Of a stretch of DNA of 64,000 nt, positions 22,847 to 34,692 are shown piece after piece. Every line of letters starts with the position of its first letter. Positions within the stretch are counted from its first letter, which is position 1. A program made the position numbers and the translations under genes. Location: NCBI RefSeq assembly GCF_003265705.1, contig NW_020312968.1, forward strand, positions 5,453,144 through 5,517,143. Direction: 5' to 3'. The notes below the pieces were generated by a model. The model was not told the origin of the DNA and searched no databases. It saw only the letters and a list, made by a program, of their open reading frames with translations. The stretch is from Callorhinus ursinus. Taxonomy: Eukaryota; Chordata; Mammalia; Carnivora; Otariidae.

Positions 22847-24865
22847 TATATATATTTTTTTGTTTTGCTTTATGTTTTTCTCTCCTTTTTGGTTTTGCTG
22901 AGTGGATAGTTGTATCAACATACATGTTAATTGAACATATGATGTAAGTGCTTTGTATTATTAGCTGTGGTGTTGATAACACATTACTATAGTTTTAAAT
23001 TCAGTGCAAAAATGTTTTCAGGTTTTCTTAAGGTATGATTAAGTCCAGGGAAACATGACAAGGCTGTGAACATTACTGTTCATTACATAGGTCGCTACAG
23101 AAGAAAGCAACTACTGGTACTACCAGTTACTATAAGAAGTTACCCCCAACTATGATGTTGTGCTCCGGGGGGAATAACAATTTTCTCATGTGAGATATAC
23201 GTTAAGTGGGGGGGGGGGGGAGGTGGTTGTGGAGGAATTCAGAGAAAGTCTCTGAATATGGCCAGTGTCACATTGCTTGTTTCTTTTGAAGCTTCTTTGT
23301 TTTCTCTGTTTGGCAGATAGTCCCATTGGATGTAGTATTAGCCAATATAGGGCAGTGCACCTCAATTTGATAAAGCAGGCTTTGAATGTCCAGTTGTCAT
23401 TCCTTCCCATCCCAGGGAGGGCTGGTGTAAAAACACTAACACTTGAAGTTAGATTTTCCCTTCTGATACTTACAACTATTAAACTATTTCTTTCAAATTC
23501 AAGGGGAAAAAGCATGTTTCTTTGGCATTAGCTCTTATTTTCTATACTTTTTCTTCATAATGATGAGCTATATTGATATTATCGTGATTTGTGATTGTGT
23601 GTATGTGGGCCATAAAATAAATGGAAAAACATGCTAGACTAAAAAACTATTAGGTCAAACACTTGTATAATTTTAAAACCCTCACTCTAAAAGAGAGTTC
23701 AAACAACCTGAGAGTTTGTGCTCCAAGAGATTCAGGCAATTGAGTATCCCTGCATGTAATTCTTAGGGTAAGAGGGAAAGAGTAGATTTGCGTAAGAAAT
23801 TCATCAATGACTTTACCTTTTACTTTTTATGTCTCTAGTTTATGTCAGATGCACATACCCATCTTACATTTTGGCTTTTATAAAACAATTTTTCTTTCCA
23901 AGTTATCCGCATTAGAAAAATATATTAATATATTTTATTAAATATATATGTTTAAATACATATTGCATAATTTAACATGAGATATAAAATTATAAAGATA
24001 TAAGTATATGTTTAAATATATTTATATTAGTTATTTATTTTATATTATTATATGTAATATATACTCAATAAAGTGCTTGAATATGCAGTAAATTAAAATA
24101 CTTCAAAAACCATGAGTTGAATAAACCATATAGCTCTTCAAGCTTTCCTAAAAATTTTAAGATTTTCTGACTTCATTCATGTGGTTTAATTTTGTTTTAA
24201 ATTTTAGCAAGAAAATATCTTTTTCACAGTTACCCTTGTCCTACATTGATGGCTTTGCTTTGCTTTCCTCTGAGTAAAGGATTGTCTTACTGCATGACAT
24301 ACAAAATTTTATGGAGAAAACAAGTTTGATTTTGTTGTTGTTGTTATTGTTGTTTTTAAAGGGAGCTTCATATATAAATAAGTTAAATGAAGCTCTATCA
24401 ACTTCTTTATTTCAGAATTTCCCTGAGATTTTGGTAACTAGTGTGCCTTACGAATTATGAAGTGAGAACCTTAGAATTTTGAAGTGTATTAACATTTTTT
24501 GCACTCAGAACATCTTCCTATTTTACCCCTCTTTTTTTCCGGATATATTTTTTAGTAGTAGTATTCTTCCATGGAAAATATTGTTCTTTTTTAAGTTTCT
24601 TCATTCATAAAATTCTGAGCTTCCCAACTTGGAATACTTGAAAATTCCACTACAAATTGAGCATTTTTCAAAATTATTTGGCATATGTCAACATCAGTGC
24701 TGTATATCTCTGTACCAAAGCTAATACTCAAAGCCAAATAAGGGTACAGTGAAATGCAAGTTGTTATAGTAAAAATTTGCCTAATATTGATTCCCAAAGT
24801 GATTTTATTTAAATCTCTCTTATATAAGATTAATGTAAATACCTCTACTATATCAATATGAGTAC
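22847..24865. other. Unique AT-rich DNA
   Basis: No gene recognised. It holds a 13-base G run at 23208-23220 and a very AT-rich block at 23920-24065. Overlapping open frames on both strands at 23186-23531 have no motif and are taken as chance. Confidence 0.5.
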
Positions 24866-24874
24866 TTGGTGGAT

Positions 24875-24960
24875 TTGTCCAAAGTCATAGCTAATGAGCA
24901 GCAGAGGCAGAATGTGAACTCAGATGTTGGGTTTCCATGTTCAGTGATCTGTCTACACTA
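24875..24960 (-). mobile_element. MIR fragment
   Basis: TTTGTCCAAAGTCATAGCTA, GCAGAGGCAGAATGTGAACT and the following GATGTTGGGTTTCC match an antisense MIR 5' half. Confidence 0.55.
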
Positions 24961-26109
24961 TCTAATATACTTTAATGTGTCACATCAAACAGACATGCAC
25001 ACATGCATTTTGCTTAATTCCTCACTGCTGCTAATTATTTGGGGGGAAGTAAGAAGCCTAAAATAGTTTATTGAAATTGACATCATGAAAAATGGTGCTT
25101 CAAAATCTGCTTAACAAAAATACAGTAGTTGTTTCATGATTTGTCTTGTATTCACATATCAGATTTCTAGGAAAGTACTTCATTCATTACTGAGATATAA
25201 CTCTCTTATGTTAAATAGAGCAACAGGTCAGCAACACATAAATATCATAGCATGATTGTTGACAGGGTGTGATAAAAATAAATTCCCTTGAAGAAACTCT
25301 AGGAAGATTTTACAAATGCCAGTTAGAATTAAACAGCACTGGTAAAACAAAATGTTACATGTCTTGGGGTATAGCCAAACTATACATTTTTTATTTAGCA
25401 AATCTGATATAGCCTTCTCAAAGTCAGCAACATTCTATAGCAGGATAACTTTAAAATTGTGAATCAGACTCATTGTTATGAGGCCAGTATTACCCTCATA
25501 CCAAAACTGGACAAATAAGCTTACACATAAATATCTCTCATGAGCTTAATTTTAAAAATCAACAAAATATTAGGAAATTGAATCCAGCAAAGTATAAAAA
25601 GACTTTCACATCAAGACAAAAAAGAGATTTATTCTATGCATGTAAGGATGAAGTAATGTTCAAAAGTTAATTCGTGCAGTCCATCATTTCAGTAGGCTAA
25701 AGAAGAAAAAAAAATCATTGAGTGTACCAATTGATATAAAAAAGCATTTGACAGAATTCAACATCTATTTGTGATAAAAACTCTGAGTTAAGTAGAGATA
25801 AAGAACTTCTTACATTGACTTTAAAAACCCTACTAAAATCTGAAGCTAATATCATATTTAATGTTAAAATCCTGAATATCTTCCCCTTAACATGTGGAAA
25901 AAGACAAAGATGTCTACACTTACCACATTTATTGGACAGGGTACTGAAAATTATAGCCAGCACAATAAAAGACAAGAAAAAGAAGTAAAAGGAGTAAAAG
26001 CCAGATTGCAAAGGAAGAAATAAAATTGTACCTATTACAGATGTCATGATTGTCTATGTAGAAAATTTGAAGGACACTACAAAAGAATTTCTTGAATGAA
26101 TGAAGATTG

Positions 26110-26735
26110 ATCACGGGAGGACAAATACTGCATGATTCCTTTTTTTTTTTTTTAAGATTTTATTTATTTGTCAGAGAGCGAGAGAGCACAAGCAGGGGAA
26201 GCGGCAAGCAGAGGGAGAAGCAGGCTCCCTGCTGAGCAAGGAGCCCAGTGCTGGGCTCCATCCCAGGACCCTGGAATCATGACCTGAGCCAAAGGCAGAT
26301 GCTTAAGTGACTGAGCCACCTAGGCACCCCTGCATGATTCCTTTTATCTAAAACTGTCAAATGCATAGAAGTAGACAATAGAATGGTGATTATCAGAGGA
26401 TGGGGAAAGAGGATATAGGAAGTTGTTGTTCATTGCGTATAAAGTTATATAAGATGAGTAAGTTTCTGAGATCTGCTGTACAACATAGTGTCTATGATAA
26501 ACAATAAGTTCAGTTAAAATTTTGTTAAGAAGATAGACCTCATGCTAGGTATTCTTACCATAAAACAAACAAAGAGGCACACAAACTTTTGGGAATGTTG
26601 GATATGTTTATTACCTTGGTTGGTGATAACATGAGTATATTATATATATATATGCAACCAAACTAAATTGTACACACTAATTATGTGCCTGTTTTTGCCT
26701 ACTAATTATACAGTAAACCTGGGAAAAAATACCTT
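26110..26735 (+). mobile_element. L1 3'-UTR-type fragment nested in an older L1
   Basis: Between two pieces of ORF2 that should be adjacent lies a block with AATGGTGATTATCAGAGGAT, GAGATCTGCTGTACAACATA, ATGGATATGTTTATTAC-like text and TAAATTGTACACACTAATTA. This is the order of an L1 3' end. The right boundary is uncertain and no clear duplication was found. Confidence 0.6.
26144..26330 (-). mobile_element. CAN-SINE
   Basis: T-rich tail, AAGATTTTATTTATTTGTCAGAGAGCGAG, and the end GAGCCACCTAGGCACCCC. The duplication TGCATGATTCCTTTT lies at 26129-26143 and 26331-26345. Confidence 0.95.
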
Positions 26736-26916
26736 TAAAGCCAGTACAAAAAATATCAATTGCATTTCTACATACAATGAACATGTAGAAAACAAATTTA
26801 AAAATGCATTTGCTGCAAAGAAATGTAAATACTTTAATTAAATCTAACAAACCATGTATAGAATCTCTATGCTAAAAATTTCAAAGTGCTCATGAAAGAA
26901 ATTAAAAGACAAAACA

Positions 26917-27122
26917 GGGGTGCCTGGGTGGCTCAGATGGTTAAGCATCTGCCTTTGGCCCAGGTCATGATCCCAGGGTCCTGGGATCGAGCCCCATATC
27001 GGGCTCCTGGCTCAGTGGGAGCCTGCTTCTCCCTCTCCCTCTGCCTTTACCCCTGCTCATGCTCTCTCTCTCTCTCTCTCTCTCTGTATCTCTGTGTCTC
27101 AAATGAATAAATTAAAAAAAAA
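26917..27122 (+). mobile_element. CAN-SINE
   Basis: Head GGGGTGCCTGGGTGGCTCAG, a long (TC)n, then AAATGAATAAATTAAAAA. A near-perfect duplication (TTAAAAGACAAAACA / ATAAAAGACCCAAACA) flanks it. Confidence 0.95.
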
Positions 27123-27910
27123 TAAAAGACCCAAACAGAGGGACATAATGTACTCATCAACTTGAAAACTCAATATTAATAAACATGTCGGTGCTCCCCA
27201 AATTAACTTACAATTTTGATGCACTTCCTATGAAAATCCCAGCAAATATTTTTGTAGGTATAGATAAACTTATTCTAAAAATTACATGAAAAAGCAAAGG
27301 TCTTAGAATAGTTTAAGCTGTTTAATTTTATTTTAAAAAAGAATGAAGTGGACAGAATCTCCCTATTAGATATTAAGGCTTACTATATATAAAAGCAAGA
27401 CTGTGGTATTGACAGAGAATAGAGATTTTGGTCAATGAGACAGAATAAGGACCCATAAATAGATCTACTGATTTTCAACTAAAGTACAAAATCAACTCAC
27501 TGGGGGAAGAATAGCCTTTTAACAAATGGTACTGGGGCTAGATATCCATAGGCAGAAGAAAAAAAAAAAATAAAACCTTGATCTAAACCTCACACCTTAC
27601 ACAAAAATTACACAAAAATCAGATGAATCACAGACTTAAGTATAAAATGTAACACTGCAAAAATTTTAGAAGGAAATATAGGGGAAAAATCTTTGGGACC
27701 TAGGACTAGGTAAACAGTTCTTAAACTTGACACCAAAAACATGATACAGAAAAGGAAAAATTAATAAATTGTACCTCACAAAAATTAAAATCTGCTTTTG
27801 TAAGAAAATAAAGAAACAAACTAGAGAGCAGATAAAATTATTTTCAAACCACATATCTCACTTGCATCTAGAATATAATGAACTCTCAAAATTCAAAAAT
27901 TAAAAATAAG

Positions 27911-28058
27911 GGGGTGCCTGGGTGGCTCAGTCAGTTAAGCATTTGCCCTTGGCTCAGATCATGATTCCAGGGTCCCTATGACAGGCTCCCTGCTCAGTGG
28001 GAAGTGTGCTTCTCCCTCTTTCTCTCTGGCTTGTGCTCTCTCTCTTTCTCAAATAAAA

Positions 28059-28059
<1 letters not shown>
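27911..28059 (+). mobile_element. CAN-SINE with a CA-repeat tail
   Basis: Head GGGGTGCCTGGGTGGCTCAG and end TCTCAAATAAAATC, after which the tail is a (CA)n run instead of poly(A). Confidence 0.93.

Positions 28060-28094
<35 letters not shown>
28060..28094. repeat. (CA)17 microsatellite
   Basis: Pure CA dinucleotide array grown from the SINE tail. It is likely length-variable. Confidence 0.97.
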
Positions 28095-28095
<1 letters not shown>

Positions 28096-28859
28096 TCCAA
28101 CTAGGAAATGGGCAACAGACTGGAACAGGTGTTTCGTTGGGGAATGAATACAAGAAGACAAGCACATGAAAGGATGCTCAACATAATTAGGCCTTAGTGT
28201 AATTAAAATTAAAGCCAAAATGAGAGTTAAGGTGATGTGATAATCATATATAATGATACTTACATTAGAATGGCTAAAATTTAAAAAAAATCAAACACTT
28301 ATGAGATTGGTGAGCAATTAAATTATTCATACATTGCAGGGGTAATAAAAAATGGTGCTGCCACACTGGAAAATATTTTGGCAGTTTCCTATAAAATTAA
28401 ACGTGCAAGTATCATATAACCTAGCAATTATACTCCTGGGAATTTATTTCAGAGAAATGCCGCTTATGTTCATAGAAAAACCTATACACAAATGTTTATA
28501 GCAGTTTTATTTAGAATAGCCAAAAATTGGAAACCCAAGTGGAAGAAAATGTGGTATATGCATACTAGGGAACACTACTCAGCAACAAGAAAGAACAGAC
28601 TGTAGATACATGCAACAACTTAGATGGATCCACAAGGAATTATGTTGAATATTGTATCATGGCATTTATATACATTTTGATGTAAAACAAAATTACGTAG
28701 GGGTGAAGAAGAGATTGGTAGTTTCCAAGGGTTAGAGATGAGGGGATGACAAGGTGGGTGTGTGCCTAAGAGGGATAGCACAAAGAAGATCTTTGTTGGA
28801 GAATGAACAGTTGTTAATGTGGGTGTTTACACCAATTAAAAAAGAAGTGAGGCAGAAAC

Positions 28860-29370
28860 ATCTTTTAACTCCATAGTTTTAGGAATTATTTCATCAAAAA
28901 AGGAAATAAGAGAAAGCCATGATAAACATCAACTCCTGCCAAGAGAAAAGTAAAAATGAAATAATCCATGAAATAATATTGAGATTTACTTTAGTAATTA
29001 CCGAAGTGGAGTCAAGATGACATTGAATACCAAAGCAGATATAAAAATTATATATCAGTGAAATATTTAGAAGAAAATATTTGAATGATTTTATAATACT
29101 GGAGCAGGGAGATGTTTATAAGTGTGAAATCAAACAGAGATGATGTGGAGGGGAAAAAAAATGGAAAATTGTCTACCAGAAGTTTAGAAAAGGCAAAAGA
29201 TAAACTGGGAAAAAATTATATTTGCAATATATAGGATGAGAAAGGGCTAATTTATTTCATTAGAAAAATTTTAAAATTTTTCATTTGAAAAGCAAAGAAA
29301 AACTAGAGAAGTTTGTAAATAGTTCACTCAGAGAAACAATAATATAAATGACTGACACACATGAGCAAGG
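28860..29370 (+). mobile_element. Possible L1/HAL1-type remnant
   Basis: AAACTGGGAAAAAATTATAT followed by a TTGCAATATATAGGATGAG stretch resembles a diverged ORF2 segment just after the reverse transcriptase. It could be a rearranged part of the preceding L1 or a separate old copy. Confidence 0.35.
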
Positions 29371-30039
29371 CCAGACCTCTGGCTGGTTCATTTTTGAAGG
29401 GAGCTAAGGATAACTCCATGCTTAAGTTGCTTTTATTTCTATCTTACTGGTCCAGCAAACAAGAAATCAAAAAAGGACATGTATGGAACAAGCATACAAC
29501 TGAGTAGACAAATCCCCAGGGCCTCCCTTATTCCTTGGGGGAGGTGGGGACTTACGGTTCTACTGTCCAGGTAGCCTGTGGTAGAAGAAATCCACAAGGT
29601 CAGAGGATCTCAGAGCTGCTGTCTTATGGTTTTTACACCATTTGGCCGGGGAGAGGTTTCATAAAGCCTCAGGGATTCATCTGTTCTCACATAAGATTGC
29701 ACACTTCGTTGTTCTTATTTCTGAGCCACGGTACCTCCAGCAGACTCTTTGTAGCATGCCACAACACACATGAGGAAGCTCAGCCTAGCTTGGCGGGGGG
29801 GGGGGGGGGGAAGGAAATGGAGAGGGAGACAAAGAGGGAGAAAGAGAGGTTGGTGTATTAAGGCAAGAATGAAATGCCTTTGTTCCCCTTTTCACATTGT
29901 TGAAGATTAAAAACCCTTTAAAATTGAGAGTTGGCAAAAGCATATTGAGTAGGCATATTATTGAGGAGAATAAATCAATACATTCATTCTTAGAAGGGGC
30001 AGTATTTAACTTCACTTAAGCACCTGTGGTTCTGGAAAA
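29371..30039. other. Unique DNA with a 16-base G run
   Basis: No gene recognised. G16 sits at 29795-29810, followed by a purine-rich stretch. Confidence 0.5.
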
Positions 30040-30570
30040 TAATTGTGGTCAAGAAACCCTCCCACTGCCCTTTTATGTTCCCAGAAACAGCTTATTGCAG
30101 ACTCACTCTTTCCCATATGACATGGATAAGACTTACAGTTGACCCTTGTGTCCTCATGACAAGATGAGACACAGACCCTCCAAATTCCTGTTTTATGGTC
30201 TCATAAATGATTAGCTATACTGTTTGTCCCCACTGACCAATCTGGACAAAATACCTGCTAACTTAACTTGACCAAACTTTAGTCAGGCTTCCTTCTTTCT
30301 CTAGGCTCCTGAATTTTGGCCTAGCCTTGAACATTGTACATGCAGAGCAACCTCTTTTGGAGGGTCCCTCTAAAGAATCATCTGACTTCAGGGAAAAACA
30401 TTTTCTGATCAGCTGTCCCACTGTATCACCCGTTTAGCCCACTCCCCAACACGTGATTCTTAATAGCCCTGCTTCTTCTTTCCCATAAAAGAAAAATCCT
30501 TTTCTACCAGACTTTTGAGATGCTTGCACATCTTTGCAGTAGTCATCTTCACTAGATTCAATATTATTAT
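30040..30570 (+). mobile_element. Possible old solo LTR (ERVL-like)
   Basis: A CT-rich block with TTTGGCCTAGCCTTGAACAT, CTGATCAGCTGTCCCACTGT, and CTTCTTCTTTCCCATAAAAG as a TATA-like promoter box, then CTTTTGAGATGCTTGC. This looks like a U3-R junction of an old LTR. I could not assign a family. No coding sequence is present. Confidence 0.35.
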
Positions 30571-30589
30571 TTTTTTATAAGGTTAATTT

Positions 30590-30788
30590 TTTTATTTTAA
30601 TATTTTCTAAAAATGTTTTATTTATTCATGAGAGTCAGAGAGAGAGAGAGAGAGAGAGGCAGAGGCAGAGGGAGAAGCAGGCTCCCCGCTGAGCAGGGAC
30701 CCCGATGCGGGACTCGATCCCAGGTCCCTGGGATCATGACCTGAGCCGAAGGCAGACGCTTAACCATCTGAGCCACCCAGGCGTCCCC
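30590..30788 (-). mobile_element. CAN-SINE, variant tail
   Basis: Reads TTTTATTTATTCATGAGAGTCAGAG, then (GA)n and a GGCAGAGGCAG block, ending GAGCCACCCAGGCGTCCCC. The tail region differs from the other copies and resembles the canine-type arrangement. The flanks share a diverged GATTCAATATTATTA-like sequence. Confidence 0.9.
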
Positions 30789-31248
30789 GATTTGATAGTA
30801 TTATTGACTAGAATCTCTTCTTACCTATGTTAGGATTTGTTTTTATTTGACAGAGGGAAATTCAGCAATGTCTATAAAAACTTAAAATGGGTATACTCTT
30901 TTACTCACTAACTCCTCTCTTGGATTGTTTTTACAAAAATACTCATCCAAGTATGCCAAAAAAATATGTGTCAAGAAATTCACTCCAGTCTTACTTAAAA
31001 TAAATAGTAAAAACAAACACAAACTAAAACATTTAGAAAAAAACTCTAAATACTTACCGACAAGGCACACCTAAATAAATCATTTCATCCATACATTAGA
31101 ATATAATGTAGTTATAAAAAATGTTACTATGATGTACTGGCAACAGAAAAAAAGGCAGATGACATAACAATATCGTTTGATTCCATTAGTCCAAATCTGT
31201 GTGTGTGTATGTGCAGACACATACAGGCAAATATAGACCTATAGGTAT

Positions 31249-31265
31249 ACATCTATCTATCTATC

Positions 31266-31313
<48 letters not shown>

Positions 31314-31315
31314 CT
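31249..31315. repeat. (CTAT)n microsatellite
   Basis: Tetranucleotide array with one CATC interruption near its start and a TCTC end. Confidence 0.96.
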
Positions 31316-31539
31316 AGTCGGAGATAGACACTAGAAAGCGTATACACCTCGAATTTTTTTCTGGAACTACGTAATCCCACAGCAGTTACCAACTGAAAAT
31401 AGAATTTAGAAGAATAGAGGAAGAGGCCTTTAGTATTTTTCTTTATATGTGTTTATTCTATTGTTTGGGTTTTTTTTTTCACCCCTCTCCTGTTTGGATG
31501 TTTTACAACACAGACACAAACACACACACATTTGTATAG

Positions 31540-32150
31540 GCATATGTAGTTAATTTTAAAAATTATCATACAATAATACATTTTTCTGTGTACAGCTCTA
31601 TGAATTTAAACACATCCAGATTCATGTAACACCTACTGCAATCAGAATACAGAACAATTCTTTCACCCTGAAAACCTCCCTCATTTGATCCCTTTATAAA
31701 AGTCACTCACTCGCCCTACCCATAACCCCTGGCAACCTCTGATTTGTTTCTGACCCCATCATTTTGAATTTTTGAGCATATTATACAAATAACATATAGT
31801 GTGTGAGCCTTTGAGATTTTTTTTTCAGTCAGCATAATACCCTTGAGCTATATCCAAGGTGATGCGTGTATATATAGTTTGTTCCTTTTTATTACTAAGC
31901 AGTATTCCACTGTTTGGACCTACCATGGTTTATTCATCAATGAAGGATGTTTGAGTTCATTTCCAGTTTTTGGAGATTATAAATTGAGCTTCTATAAATA
32001 TTTGCATACAGGTTTTTGTGTGGTTATAAGATTCCATTTTTCTAGGGTAAGTGCCCAGGAATGGAATTATTGAACCATATGAAAAAAATATGCTTAAGTT
32101 TCTGAGAAATTGTCTAAACATTTTCTAGAGTGGCTGTAGATCATGTATAT
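31540..32150 (-). mobile_element. Old L1 3' region
   Basis: Antisense text of an old L1: ATTTTTCTGTGTACAGCTCT, CATCCAGATTCATGTAACAC, CTGCAATCAGAATACAGAAC, then AGTATTCCACTGTTTGGACC and GTAAGTGCCCAGGAATGGAA from the end of ORF2. No frame survives. Confidence 0.8.
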
Positions 32151-32178
32151 TTTTTACAATAAAAATTAAAATAACAAA

Positions 32179-32370
32179 GGGGCGCCTGGGTGGCTCAGTC
32201 GTTGAGTGTCTGCCTTTGGCTCAGGTCATGATCCCAGGGTTCTGGGTTTGAGCCCCGCATCGGGCTCCCTGCTCAGCGGGAGGCCTACTTCTCCCTCTCT
32301 CCCTCTCTGAGCTTCTGTTCCCTCTCTCGCTGTGTCTCTCTTTGTCAAATAAATAAAATCTTTAAAAAAA
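32179..32370 (+). mobile_element. CAN-SINE, young
   Basis: Head GGGGCGCCTGGGTGGCTCAG, end CAAATAAATAAAATCTTTAAA. The duplication TAAAATAACA lies at 32167-32176 and 32371-32380. Confidence 0.96.
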
Positions 32371-32409
32371 TAAAATAACATGGAATATGTGGTTATTAGT
32401 ATTTTTATG

Positions 32410-32449
32410 AGACATTTGATTCTTTTTTTTTTTTTTAGACATTTGATTC
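32410..32449. repeat. T14 run between perfect 13-bp direct repeats
   Basis: AGACATTTGATTC occurs at 32410-32422 and 32437-32449 with only T14 between. It looks like a minus-strand retro-insertion of a bare poly(A) tail. Confidence 0.7.
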
Positions 32450-33067
32450 ATAAGGATGTTCATGTCCTAGAGGACTTTGAATTTTTAGGACATTTGAAAC
32501 ACTTAAATCTGGATACAGAAGGGCTGCCAGAAAGGCAGGAAGATAAATTAAAATATTTACATGGTAATCCTTGAGGTGTTGACATTCTGTGGGTTCTGTA
32601 TTGAAAAGTATGCTGAGATTTTAGCAATTTGGGACTGGTAGAGAGCAGTAATTCAGAGCTCCCCTCCCTAAAGCCAGTTATAATAATAAGAACTGAAACT
32701 CAGAAGCAAAAACTGAGCTTGGTAAGGGCAACTGGGTGGTCTGATATTCGAGGGCATTAGACACTCAGACAGGATTGTGGCAGGATCTGGGAGACGGAGA
32801 AGACTTCCAATCCCATATGAGCTTTCCAGCAGCTCCCTTATTTGGTAGTCAGGCAGGGTGTCAGGAAGCAATCCTTGAACCATGTTTTTTTTTTTTTTTA
32901 ATCCTTAAACTCGTTAGAGGCCTTTGTTTGTTTTTTCAAAATAGCTTTTCTCATTGTACTTCCATCTACTTATTCAAGACCTGGATGTTCTCTTTTTTAG
33001 CCCAGTGGATCTTCACCTTCCTTCTTCTTCTGACTAGGAATCATTCATTTATTCATTTATTTGTTCT
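32450..33067. other. Unique DNA with a second T run
   Basis: No gene recognised. CATG plus T15 at 32881-32899 lies between near-identical copies of AATCCTTGAAC. Confidence 0.5.
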
Positions 33068-33081
33068 AAATTATTTCCTTT

Positions 33082-33275
33082 TTAAAAAAAATTTTTTAAA
33101 GATTTATTTGAGTGAGAGAGAGGATGAGTGGGGAAGGTGCAGAGGGAGAGAGAGAGGGAGAAACAGACTCCCCGCTGAGCAGGAAGCCTGATGTGGGGCT
33201 CAATCTCAGGACCCTGGGATCATGACCTGAACTGAAGGCAGACACATAACCAACTGAGCCACCCAGGTGCCCCCC
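33082..33275 (-). mobile_element. CAN-SINE
   Basis: AAAGATTTATTTGAGTGAGAG to GAGCCACCCAGGTGCCCCC. The duplication AAATTATTTCCT lies at 33068-33079 and 33276-33287. Confidence 0.95.
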
Positions 33276-33409
33276 AAATTATTTCCTAATTTTTTACTGT
33301 ATAATTAGGTATGCACCAGTTAGCAAAATAGACCCCCCCCAAAAAAAAATCCCACTCATAAAGGAGTTAAAATGCAGTAAATGAAGAGAGACCAAAGACA
33401 TTTTATACA

Positions 33410-33800
33410 ATGATAGACTAGGCAGAGGATTAAAATAAGGTGCCATGATAGAGAGTGACTGAATGTCTCTTGTCAACTGGGTGGTCAGGGAAGGTTGCCC
33501 TAAACAGGATGAGTGAATTGAAATCTGAATGACTGAAAAGAGCAGCTCTAGGAGGATTGAGAGGACCAACATCGAGACAGGCAGAACAGGTGGTACAGAA
33601 ACCCTAATGCACGTGTGATCTTGTTAGGAGGAGAAGAAAGACCAGTGTGGGTAACATAGAGTGGGCAAGCTAGTAATATGATGTAAGAGTTGGATCAAAT
33701 ACCACTTTGCAAGCCAGGATAAGAAGTCTGTGCTGCACTCAAAAGTGTTTTGGGGAATTTAAAAGAAGATCTTATGTAGGCGAATGATATGATTTGAATT
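33410..33800 (+). mobile_element. L2 LINE 3' remnant
   Basis: GATAGAGAGTGACTGAATGT, CTGGGTGGTCAGGGAAGGTT and AGCAGCTCTAGGAGG match the L2 3' end in sense order. Strongly decayed, no coding sequence. Confidence 0.6.
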
Positions 33801-34544
33801 ATGTCTTCCAGAGATGACTTTGGATGCTGTGTGGGGGCAGCAGAGGAAGCAAGAGTCCCAGTATGGAAGATATCCTGGTGGTCTAGAGCAGAGTTGATGC
33901 AGATCTGAACTAGTGGTAATAGTAGACAAGAAAAGATATGGACAAAATTGGGATGTAGTAAAGAAGTTAGGAACTGAAGGGATTTCCCTCCCTTTTATTT
34001 CTATATAGGAATTCTATAACTTAGATGCTCACTTTTATTTTATGTGTAGCTGCTGAGATTGGAGAGAACAGAGGTTTGGATCAAGTGTTGTGCCTACTGC
34101 CAGATGTTGGGAAAATGAGATGTAGCTGGAAATCTTTCAGCGTTAATTGAATTATAAAATGTCAGAGACTCACAATAAGTGTATGAAGGCAGCAGAAGTG
34201 CCTCTTTCCTATGTGGATAAACATCAACAGCTCCATTCTTCTGCCTTCTCTCTTAATGAAAGTCCTGCTTTGTAAGGATGTGGATAGTTACAGTGAAATG
34301 CAGATAAGCTCGATTAAAAGAAGATATGAAATCAACAGATGAACTAATAAAACATTTGTTAAAAGCATCTGTAACTTGGGTGTTAGATGCCATATTGCCT
34401 GCTCCAAAATGGCTGGTTAGCATCACTCAAACAATGATTCTGTGAATGATTTTGGCTGTTGTCTTAAGTTCAGTATTCTGGGACTTTAGGAGGAATGTAT
34501 CTATTAAAGGTGGGGATAGAGGGCTTATAATAATGATGGCGTCC
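33801..34544. other. Unique DNA, no gene seen
   Basis: No recognised repeat or exon. Confidence 0.5.
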
Positions 34545-34692
34545 TTAATGTTTCTCAGCTCTTCTCTAAAATGGGAAGAATAATACTTATCCATACCAGT
34601 TACTATAAGGAGAAAAGAACATATAAAGTATCATGCATTATGCATGGCATGTAGCATATACTTGATCAATGTTGGCTATTATTTATTATTAG
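34545..34692 (+). mobile_element. MIR remnant
   Basis: TCTAAAATGGGAAGAATAAT, TATCATGCATTATGCATGGC and GATCAATGTTGGCTATTATT match the sense 3' half of MIR. Confidence 0.65.

Larger units (their letters stand above)
25470..28850 (+). mobile_element. Old decayed LINE-1, interrupted
   Basis: Plus-strand ORF2 recognisable in pieces. The reverse transcriptase start (GGCCAGTATTACCCTCATAC) is near 25481. The AAAAAAGCATTTGACAGAAT block of the RT fingers is near 25740. The C-terminal region (ATGTTTATAGCAGTTTTATT, AATGTGGTATATGC) lies near 28490-28560. Frames are full of stops. It is interrupted by a nested L1 3' end (26110-26735) and SINEs at 26144, 26917 and 27911. Confidence 0.85.

Noticed and set aside
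32870..32910. Bare poly(A) insertion at the second T run
   Set aside because: The near-identical flanks (AATCCTTGAAC / AATCCTTAAAC) are present, but the T run abuts the wrong copy for a minus-strand insertion because CATG lies on the other side. Slippage or an older event is as likely.
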